From Bacteroidia bacterium (GTDB taxonomy: Bacteria > Bacteroidota > Bacteroidia > AKYH767-A > OLB10): 9,894 nucleotides of DNA. The stretch's first letter is position 1, and every line of letters begins with the position of its first letter. The stretch is from positions 1 through 9,894 of the forward strand of contig JBAOIA010000002.1 of the NCBI GenBank assembly GCA_037045145.1. Reading direction: 5' to 3'. The position numbers and the translations under genes are program-made. Of the stretch, positions 1 to 4,871 are shown one piece after another. The notes below the pieces were generated by a model that worked only from the letters and a program-made list of their open reading frames with translations, ran no database searches and was not told the DNA's origin.

Positions 1-2530
1 GCTGACCTCCACCAGCCGCGCAGCGTTTGACCCAGACCGCATACCCGACGCCTTGAAGGCTATCCCGCAATGGGTGTGCTGGCGGTATGGTCACGATGGC
101 AAGCGGGTCACGAAGCCACCCATAGACGCCAAGACCGGCAATGCCGGGAAGTCCAATGACCCGGCGACGTGGTCAACCTTTGATGTTGCGCTGGCGCGGT
201 TCCAGTCAGACCCGAAACTGGCCGGTATCGGACTGGCCTTGACGCCAGACCTGGGACTGACTGCGATAGATGCTGACCACGTCATAGACCCAGAGACCGG
301 CGACACAGACCCGAAAGCTGTTGACCTACTGACCGCATTCCAGACCACCTACGCGGAAATATCGCCGTCGGGTACTGGATACCGGCTGTTCTGCCACGGG
401 AAGCCACAACGGGACGGACACTCAGATCCGCGCTGGCTTGAACTCTATACCGGTGGCGGGCCGCGCTATATGACGGTCACGGGTAATGCTGTTGATGGTC
501 ACCCGAAGGCGCTGGCGGCGATGCAAAGCCAGCTTGATGAACTCCACCGCCTTTATATGCGGCCACCAGCAAAGGCCACCAGCAAGGCCAGGACGGCCAG
601 CACGGACACACACAACTGTGTCTGTAATCCTTCAGACCGGCTGGCGGCGGCGCTAAAAAATCCCACGATAGCGGCGCTGTATGGCGGCGACACCGGGAAA
701 TATGGCGACCGGTCAACCGCTGAAATTGCACTGGCGTTGCGGCTAATGACGTTCGCCGATGGCGACGAACAGACCGTTGCAGGCTGGCTTGACGGGTCGC
801 AATGCGGGAAGTGGAACCAGCGGGATAAGGACACGGATTCGTATCGGGTCGCCACAGTCAAGGCGGCGGCGGCGAAATGGGACGGTCGGAAGTTTGAAGA
901 CCCGAAGCCGCGCCAGGGTCAAAAATCCACAGACACCGGTGTTGTTGTTGACGAACCACCACGGCCAGACCCGGATAGTCGGAACATTCCAGACCCAGAT
1001 AACTGCGAAGTTCCCGACGAGTTTTGTCTTCCCGATGATGACCCGGATATTGATGACGGCAGTAGCGATGGCGCGGAAATAGACCGGCTGGCGGCGCTGA
1101 ACCTGCTGGACTATGACCGGCAGCGCGGCGCGGCGGCGCAACGGCTCGGCATCCGGTCTGACACCCTGGACAAGCTGGTTAAAGAAGCTCGCGGCGATAA
1201 AGTCGAAACCGGCGGCGGCAAAGCAATGTGCTTTCGTGAAGTTCCGCCGTGGTCAGACCCGGTCAATATCGGCGAACTGCTGAACGAACTGACATCCAGC
1301 GTCCAGCGGTTTATGTCGTTGCCAGACCACGCCGCACCAGCTATTGCGCTATGGGTTGTTTATACCTACTGCGTCGTTTCCTATGGTCATATTGCGCCGA
1401 CACTGGCTATTACCAGTCCAGAGAAGCGATGTGGAAAAAGTACGCTACTCGGCTGGCTATATCGGGTTGTGGAAAAGCCGATGCTGGCCGCGAATATCAC
1501 AGCGGCGGCGATATTCAGAACCATAGACGCCTGGTCGCCGACACTGCTGATAGACGAAGCCGATAGTTTTCTCGGTGAAAGCGGCGATGAATTGCGCGGC
1601 ATTCTCAACAGCGGTCATACCAGAGACACCGCCTATGTTATCCGGGTCGCCGGCGATGAACTGGAACCACGCCAGTTTTCAACCTGGGGTGCTAAAGCCG
1701 TCGCGTTGATCGGAAAACTGGAAGGGAAGTATTCGACACTGGCTGATAGGTCTGTAGAAATTCAACTGCGCCGACGCTTGCCGACGGACAAGGTTGAGAA
1801 GTTGCGCCATGCCGATGAAGAACACTTTGAACGGCTGGCCGCAAAGTGCTTTCGCTTCTCGCTTGACCACGGCGCATCTATCGGCAAGGCAAGGCCGGAC
1901 ATTCCGGAGGCGCTGAATGACCGTGCTGCGGACAACTGGGAGCCACTCCTTTCCATCGCTGACCTGGGTAGCGAACGATGGTCACGGCTGGCGCGGTCAA
2001 CTGCGCTGGCGTTGTCTGGCGGCGCGGACAATGACGCCGGAAATGCCGGTCTGGGTGTGCAGCTACTGACTGACCTGGAGCAGTACTTTGTCGCCAGACC
2101 CACGATGCAGCACCACACCACCACGGACATTCTCATCTATCTGACCGGGATTGATGATGCGCCGTGGGTCACGTTCGCAAAGGGTAAGGGAATGACCGCA
2201 CGTCACCTTTCCCGACTACTGAAACCCTACGGCATTATTCCGCAGACCATCCGCGTATCCGCAACGACCGCGAAAGGCTACACGGTCACGGACTTTAGGG
2301 ACGCCTTCGCCAGATACCTACCTTCTATCCGTAACACCGTCACAAGCAAGGCCACGTCTAGCGAAAGTCCCTATTCCGCATCCGTAACAGACCGGCATTG
2401 TGGCGGATACGAAAGCGCCAGTTCTGCCAGTCCACAAGCGGGTTGTGACGGAGTTACGGATAAAAAGCCGGGTTCCGGCGGCGGCGGGACTGTGACGGAT
2501 AGCGATGGCGGAAACTGGGAAGAATTTTGA
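1..2530 (+). CDS. Replication protein, primase-polymerase + DUF3631 ATPase (5' truncated by window edge)
   Basis: This is the same gene as the intact copy at 4872-7478, cut at its 5' end by the window. The reading frame is open from base 2, which starts codon 27, and base 1 is the third position of codon 26. Only the first 25 codons and two bases of codon 26 are missing, and codons 1-25 sit at the far end of the window (9820-9894). The encoded residues 27-868 are identical to the intact copy, because the two base differences (T493 and T1357) are both silent GTT/GTC valine changes. A TTG at position 53 opens an in-frame ORF but is an internal codon, not a start. The stop codon shares its last base with the ATG of the next gene. 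Confidence 0.9.
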   Translation, partial: LTSTSRAAFDPDRIPDALKAIPQWVCWRYGHDGKRVTKPPIDAKTGNAGKSNDPATWSTFDVALARFQSDPKLAGIGLALTPDLGLTAIDADHVIDPETGDTDPKAVDLLTAFQTTYAEISPSGTGYRLFCHGKPQRDGHSDPRWLELYTGGGPRYMTVTGNAVDGHPKALAAMQSQLDELHRLYMRPPAKATSKARTASTDTHNCVCNPSDRLAAALKNPTIAALYGGDTGKYGDRSTAEIALALRLMTFADGDEQTVAGWLDGSQCGKWNQRDKDTDSYRVATVKAAAAKWDGRKFEDPKPRQGQKSTDTGVVVDEPPRPDPDSRNIPDPDNCEVPDEFCLPDDDPDIDDGSSDGAEIDRLAALNLLDYDRQRGAAAQRLGIRSDTLDKLVKEARGDKVETGGGKAMCFREVPPWSDPVNIGELLNELTSSVQRFMSLPDHAAPAIALWVVYTYCVVSYGHIAPTLAITSPEKRCGKSTLLGWLYRVVEKPMLAANITAAAIFRTIDAWSPTLLIDEADSFLGESGDELRGILNSGHTRDTAYVIRVAGDELEPRQFSTWGAKAVALIGKLEGKYSTLADRSVEIQLRRRLPTDKVEKLRHADEEHFERLAAKCFRFSLDHGASIGKARPDIPEALNDRAADNWEPLLSIADLGSERWSRLARSTALALSGGADNDAGNAGLGVQLLTDLEQYFVARPTMQHHTTTDILIYLTGIDDAPWVTFAKGKGMTARHLSRLLKPYGIIPQTIRVSATTAKGYTVTDFRDAFARYLPSIRNTVTSKATSSESPYSASVTDRHCGGYESASSASPQAGCDGVTDKKPGSGGGGTVTDSDGGNWEEF

Positions 2531-3084
2531 TGGAAGCCGACACCGACGCTGTCACTGTCACGCAGCACGAAAGTAGGTGTCTTGACGGTATCTTATACCA
2601 TCATGAATTAACCCCCGTTAAAGGGTCAGTAGCGAAAGCGTTACAGCGCATGATAGCGGCTGGCTTCTCGGTTCAAGTGGTTGCCGGACGGTTGCGGGTA
2701 TCGCCGGCTGACCGTTTGACGCCAGTGCAACGGCAGTGGATAGCGGCGAACAAGGCGGCGCTTGTTGCTGCGCTGGTCGCCGACAGCGGCCATGTAGCCG
2801 AGATAGTGAAGACCTTTGACGCTACGGTTATGCGGGTCACGCCGGACACGGCAGCACACCCACCTGTGTCTGTAGGTTTGCCGGAAAGCACAGACACAGG
2901 GGGGGGTTATCCGGTCTGGGTTGCGCCGGTTATGGCCGGGACGGTTCGCTGTCTGGATTGTCGCCACGGTCGCCGCGCATTACCCGGCGATGAACTCGCT
3001 GCCTGGCGGCTATGCGAAGCCGGTCAAGGCGGTTATTTCGCGCTGGCAAGGCATCGCTGTACGACCTTCAAGGCGGCGCTATGA
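2530..3084 (+). CDS. TubC_N-like domain protein with Cys-rich C-terminus
   Basis: A 184-residue protein whose function is not established. Residues about 30-85 form a predicted helix-hairpin-helix module (VAKALQRMIAAGFSVQVV, then GRLRV, then a helix ending ALVAALVAD). This resembles the TubC N-terminal docking domain fold, which I recall in short proteins encoded beside phage and plasmid primases. The C-terminal part has C141-x2-C144, His146, C162 and C177 followed by a Phe, a spacing suggesting a small zinc site. The start is set by the ATG at 2530, whose A is the last base of the upstream TGA; GGGAAG at 2517-2522 lies 7 bases away. An in-frame TTG at 2527 is less likely. The linker contains a run of eight G (2899-2906) and an 11-bp inverted repeat. 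Coupled translation suggests it works with the replication protein, perhaps as an adaptor; that role is inferred. Confidence 0.78.
   Translation: MEADTDAVTVTQHESRCLDGILYHHELTPVKGSVAKALQRMIAAGFSVQVVAGRLRVSPADRLTPVQRQWIAANKAALVAALVADSGHVAEIVKTFDATVMRVTPDTAAHPPVSVGLPESTDTGGGYPVWVAPVMAGTVRCLDCRHGRRALPGDELAAWRLCEAGQGGYFALARHRCTTFKAAL
2863..2900. repeat. 11-bp perfect inverted repeat inside the TubC_N-like gene
   Basis: CCTGTGTCTGT at 2863-2873 is the exact reverse complement of ACAGACACAGG at 2890-2900, with a 16-base loop. It lies in the inter-domain linker of the gene and directly abuts an eight-G run. Each arm contains the ACAGACAC octamer that recurs elsewhere in the unit. It could fold in mRNA or in single-stranded DNA. 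Confidence 0.7.
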
Positions 3085-3290
3085 GAAGGCCACCAGTGGA
3101 GTATCACGGCATCGCGCATCGCCTGGATGATGACCGGTTGCGGGTCATCGACGGCTGGTACGCAGACCGGGAAAGCGCATACCAGCAAGCGGCGGCGCTG
3201 ACCAGGGACTATCTCATCTTGACCGCTGTTATCACCGTGCGGGAACCGTGGGCATTGCCGGGATGGCGAAACCCGGAAAACACGGCATAA
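3081..3290 (+). CDS. Small protein of unknown function (69 aa)
   Basis: I do not recognise a family. The 69-residue product is soluble in character, with an Arg/Asp-rich first third, a central alanine-rich helix (AYQQAAALTRDYLI) and a hydrophobic strand-like LTAVITV near residues 50-57. The ATG at 3081 overlaps the stop of the previous gene as ATGA, and AAGG at 3070-3073 sits 7 bases upstream, inside that gene. An upstream in-frame ATG at 3012 lies deep within the previous gene and lacks this coupled arrangement, so I reject it. It is the third gene of the replication operon and the last before the gene-free region. Codon 24 is GAC (Asp) here and AAC (Asn) in copy 2, the only protein difference between the copies. 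Confidence 0.68.
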   Translation: MRRPPVEYHGIAHRLDDDRLRVIDGWYADRESAYQQAAALTRDYLILTAVITVREPWALPGWRNPENTA

Positions 3291-3384
3291 AGACGGCTGG
3301 CGTGGAGTTATTGCCGATATACAGAGACCGGGAAACCAGTGGCGGTATCCCTAGATAGAAGCCGCTGACGGGCGCTATTCCGGG

Positions 3385-3418
3385 CTGTTCTAGCAGTCTG
3401 TTTCGTCTGATAGAACAG
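3385..3418. repeat. Interrupted hairpin downstream of the operon
   Basis: CTGTTCTA (3385-3392) pairs with TAGAACAG (3411-3418), followed after one G/A mismatch by CAG (3394-3396) with CTG (3407-3409). This closes a 10-base loop. It lies about 95 bases after the last gene of the replication operon. No T tract follows, so it is a poor intrinsic terminator. A role in single-strand initiation or transcript processing is possible but unproven. Confidence 0.5.
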
Positions 3419-3530
3419 AACGATAGGCGGGATAAATGCGGTCTTAGCGCGGCAGTTCTGGCAGTCTTAGCCAGCCGTCAAAAGGTTAAGTTTTGATAAG
3501 GTTACGGCGGCGAACTGCTAGACAAAACTG

Positions 3531-3572
3531 GAAATTACGCACGGCGTTACGCAGTCTGTAGCGCGTAATTTC
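3531..3572. repeat. 10-bp inverted repeat in candidate origin
   Basis: GAAATTACGC at 3531-3540 is the exact reverse complement of GCGTAATTTC at 3563-3572, with a 22-base spacer. The spacer holds a near-palindrome, GCGTTACGC (3544-3552). A second repeat, TTTCGCG, starts inside the right arm and recurs nine bases on. Confidence 0.6.
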
Positions 3573-3657
3573 GCGAGTTTCGCGCACCACGTCGCGAACT
3601 CAACTGCGCGAAGTGGCGAACGAACTGGCGAACTCAGCCTTCGCCATTACCAGCCGG

Positions 3658-3772
3658 AAAACTTGGTAAAACTTGGTACTGGCGCTGACCGGAAAACCCT
3701 ACAAAACACTACGGTCGCGCAACGTCGCGTCAAAACCTACGAAAACCTACAGTCGCTGACAACCGCTGACAA
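3658..3772. repeat. Series of 10-bp repeat doublets
   Basis: Several different 10-base words each occur twice in a row. They are AAAACTTGGT at 3658 and 3668 (exact), AAAACCCTAC and AAAACACTAC at 3693 and 3703, a looser pair sharing TCGCG at 3715 and 3725, AAAACCTACG and AAAACCTACA at 3732 and 3742, and TCGCTGACAA and CCGCTGACAA at 3753 and 3763. The constant 10-base step is close to one helical turn, which would place repeats on one face of the DNA. The block runs straight into the palindrome. Confidence 0.75.
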
Positions 3773-3792
3773 CGTCCCGACGTCGGGACGTT
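3771..3792. repeat. 22-bp perfect palindrome
   Basis: The left half AACGTCCCGAC is followed without a gap by its reverse complement GTCGGGACGTT, centred between 3781 and 3782. The first two bases are also the end of the last 10-bp repeat. It sits between the repeat doublets and the A/T-rich segment, as a dimer-binding or cruciform site would. Confidence 0.8.
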
Positions 3793-3798
3793 TCCCGC

Positions 3799-3921
3799 TG
3801 ATAAACCCTAATAAAAATTATCACGGTTAACCCGCCCGGCAAGCCGCTGTTTACCTACCCTCGAAAGCGGAAATTCAAGATAATGTCTATTATCAGTACT
3901 TATCACGGGTACTTATGACGG
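3799..3921. promoter_or_regulatory. TTATC/GATAA motif cluster with abutting 13-bp direct repeat
   Basis: Five TTATC motifs in direct or inverted orientation and one variant lie in about 120 bases: TGATAA at 3799, TTATCA at 3818, GATAAT at 3879 paired with ATTATC at 3889 (4-base loop), TTATCA at 3900, and the variant TTATGA at 3913. The last two belong to an abutting 13-bp direct repeat, GTACTTATCACGG (3896-3908) and GTACTTATGACGG (3909-3921), matching at 12 of 13 bases. TTATCACGG also occurs at 3818-3826. The cluster ends 74 bases upstream of the gene for a ribbon-helix-helix-like protein. Such proteins usually bind short repeated half-sites, so this is a plausible operator or iteron array. 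The pairing of site and protein is inference. Confidence 0.55.
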
Positions 3922-3934
3922 TTCTTTGACGCTG

Positions 3935-3961
3935 TTCTTTGTAACGCTATCGGGATACAAT
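3935..3961 (+). promoter_or_regulatory. Candidate promoter for the DNA-binding protein gene
   Basis: A good -10 candidate, TACAAT, lies at 3956-3961, about 35 bases before the chosen start codon. The -35 side is weak. TTCTTT at 3935-3940 is 15 bases upstream, and the better-looking TTGACG at 3926-3931 is 24 bases upstream, too far for a standard sigma-70 promoter. The TTATC cluster lies just upstream, as expected for a regulated promoter. Confidence 0.3.
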
Positions 3962-3995
3962 AATCGTTACTTCAAACGGTATGGGAGACAACGCC

Positions 3996-4550
3996 ATGCG
4001 GAAATTGAGCAATGACGAACTGGCAACGCGAACCAGAGAAGCGAACCGGCGACGCGGCGAACGACACCGGGAACGGCTGACCATTGCCGGACACGCCGCA
4101 TTGACGGTCTGGCTACCGGTCGGGCTGCGCCGGGAGTTCGTGAAGGAAGCGGCATTGTGTGGCGTCGGTATCAATGAACTGGCGACGCAGTTAATTGAGA
4201 AGGGATTGCGGGAAAGCAAAACCGCAATAATTGCGGATATGCCAGACTCGCAACCAGAGACCGCCGATATGTTCGCAATGCCGGAACAAGAGACACAGAC
4301 ACCGGTTGTTGTTGCGGATACCGACGCCAGTGCACCCAACACTGTGTGTGTGGATTCTGGCCGGACTGCAATGATGATGCTGGTGGCTGAAATGCTGGCC
4401 GATGGTCTGACCGGCGCTGATATAGCTCGACGGTTAAATGCCGACGGCTACCGGTCAAGCAATGGCGCTGAACTGCGCGGCGCTAATGTGCTGCGGGAAT
4501 ATCGCGCCTGGAAGGCTAAAGCTGACGAGTCTAATCCAACTGCGGTATGA
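3996..4550 (+). CDS. Ribbon-helix-helix-like / HTH-like DNA-binding protein
   Basis: A 184-residue protein, probably a regulator of replication or partition. Residues about 35-72 (ALTVWLPVGLRREFVKEAAL, then GVGINELATQLIEKGL) read as a short strand followed by two helices, the layout of the Arc/CopG/MetJ ribbon-helix-helix fold. Residues 1-34 are highly basic. A low-complexity Glu/Gln/Thr linker follows. Residues about 136-175 (LTGADIARRLNADGYRSS, then a helix) resemble the helix-turn-helix repeat found near the C-terminal region of large serine recombinases; no recombinase catalytic domain is present. The ATG at 3996 is preferred because GGGAG at 3983-3987 lies 8 bases ahead; the in-frame ATG at 3981 lacks such a site. 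It stands alone downstream of the candidate origin. Binding to that region is inference. Confidence 0.72.
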   Translation: MRKLSNDELATRTREANRRRGERHRERLTIAGHAALTVWLPVGLRREFVKEAALCGVGINELATQLIEKGLRESKTAIIADMPDSQPETADMFAMPEQETQTPVVVADTDASAPNTVCVDSGRTAMMMLVAEMLADGLTGADIARRLNADGYRSSNGAELRGANVLREYRAWKAKADESNPTAV

Positions 4551-4570
4551 TGACGCCTTAACCCTTTTTC

Positions 4571-4600
4571 GGTATCGGCTGGCAATGTACTAGCCGAACC
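4571..4600. other. Hairpin downstream of the DNA-binding protein gene
   Basis: GGT-a-TCGGCT (4571-4580) pairs with AGCCGA-ACC (4592-4600), giving nine base pairs with one bulged A and an 11-base loop. A run of six T begins only at 4610, too far for a standard terminator. It may be a leader structure or part of an antisense RNA region; its role is unknown. Apart from this hairpin, I see nothing in 4551-4620. Confidence 0.45.
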
Positions 4601-4636
4601 ACCACCAACTTTTTTAGCCAATGCGGAGCGATTTAC

Positions 4637-4723
4637 ATGATGAACAAGGCGGGTCTATTAAGAGCCTGGCGGGACAAGCCAGCGGATGAAAATTCTGTAC
4701 TCAGAAAAGAGAAAACCCGCTGA
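4637..4723 (+). CDS. Probable 28-aa small ORF / leader peptide ahead of the replication gene
   Basis: ATG ATG at 4637-4642 opens a 28-codon frame ending in TGA at 4721-4723. GGAG at 4625-4628 lies 8 bases upstream, among the best ribosome sites in the unit. The product is short and basic (begins MMNKAGLLRAW, ends KEKTR) and I recognise no family. Its last codons and stop codon lie inside the left arm of the terminator at 4705-4749, so a ribosome finishing this ORF would cover the hairpin. That is the geometry of a transcription-attenuation leader or of a translated leader controlling a rep gene. Alternatively it is a free-standing tiny protein whose mRNA simply ends at the terminator. It is identical in copy 2, but that is uninformative because the copies are nearly identical throughout. 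Confidence 0.5.
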   Translation: MMNKAGLLRAWRDKPADENSVLRKEKTR

Positions 4724-4749
4724 TAGTCATTATCTAGCGGGTCTCTTTT
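4705..4749. terminator. Intrinsic terminator, probably bidirectional
   Basis: ACCCGCTGATA (4715-4725) pairs with TATC-t-AGCGGGT (4731-4742), an 11-bp stem with one bulged T and a 5-base loop. It is flanked by AAAAGAG (4705-4711) and CTCTTTT (4743-4749), which can extend the stem. The U-rich 3' side suits the + strand, and the A-rich 5' side gives a T-rich tail on the other strand. It separates the DNA-binding-protein transcript from the replication gene and overlaps the stop codon of the 28-codon ORF. Confidence 0.8.
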
Positions 4750-4871
4750 ATTCTGTCAGTAGCGACGGAATAGGCGGAATCGAGTAAGAACAGTATACGC
4801 AAGGGACGCGGCGCTGTCACCGCCTACCCGTTCGCCGCTGACGCATACCCTTTGCGTAGGCGAATACCGCT
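4750..4871 (+). promoter_or_regulatory. Replication-gene leader with ribosome-site-sequestering repeats
   Basis: The weak ribosome site for the replication gene (AGG at 4858-4860, 11 bases before the ATG) lies in GTAGGCG (4856-4862), which is the exact reverse complement of CGCCTAC at 4821-4827. GGCGAA at 4859-4864 can also pair with TTCGCC at 4831-4836. Competing short hairpins are possible: GGCG (4810) with CGCC (4821), and ACGCA (4841) with TGCGT (4853). CGGAAT is repeated at 4766 and 4775. No convincing promoter was found between the terminator and the gene; TATACG at 4794 lacks a -35 partner. Translational control is inferred from the pairing only. Confidence 0.45.

Larger units (their letters stand above)
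3291..3995. other. Gene-free region, candidate replication origin
   Basis: About 700 bases without a convincing ORF on either strand. From left to right it contains an interrupted hairpin (3385-3418), a direct repeat GTCTTAGC (3441 and 3464), a direct repeat AAGGTTA (3482 and 3498), a 10-bp inverted repeat (3531-3572) and TTTCGCG repeated at 9-bp spacing (3569 and 3578). Next come GGCGAAC repeated at 12-bp spacing (3615 and 3627), a short hairpin TGGCGAA/TTCGCCA (3626-3646), a run of 10-bp repeat doublets (3658-3772), a 22-bp palindrome (3771-3792), and an A/T-richer segment with TTATC motifs (3799-3921). Dense repeats plus an A/T-rich flank beside a gene for a DNA-binding protein are typical of plasmid origins. 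Origin function is inference; no canonical DnaA box was seen. Confidence 0.6.

Noticed and set aside
743..1141. Antisense ORF of 132 codons (and its repeat at 5691-6089), plus similar antisense ORFs at 1762-2136 and 3947-4342
   Set aside because: They lie opposite well-supported genes in GC-rich DNA, have no recognisable domains and are explained by the codon bias of the sense gene.
53..2530. TTG at 53 as start of a shorter replication protein
   Set aside because: It is codon 44 of the full gene seen in the intact copy; the frame is open to the window edge and the primase domain begins around here.
3012..3290. Earlier ATG at 3012 for the 69-residue gene
   Set aside because: It would overlap the previous gene by 73 bases; the ATGA-coupled start at 3081 with an AAGG site is more plausible.
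3658..3772. CRISPR array
   Set aside because: Repeats are 10 bases, directly adjacent and differ from pair to pair; there are no spacers and no cas genes.
3926..3961. TTGACG and TACAAT as a standard sigma-70 promoter
   Set aside because: The spacing is 24 bases, well beyond 16-19; only the -10 part was kept, at low confidence.
3291..3980. DnaA boxes in the gene-free region
   Set aside because: TTATCACGG and related words look similar at first, but none matches the TTATNCACA consensus.
4401..4520. Remnant of a serine recombinase or integrase
   Set aside because: Only the HTH-like motif is present; there is no catalytic serine domain and no attachment-site pair at the unit boundaries.
3981..4550. 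Start at ATG 3981 for the DNA-binding protein
   Set aside because: GGGAG at 3983-3987 is ideally placed for ATG 3996 and lies downstream of 3981; no ribosome site precedes 3981.
4571..4615. Hairpin followed by six T as an intrinsic terminator of the regulator gene
   Set aside because: The T run starts nine bases after the stem; the much better terminator is at 4705-4749.
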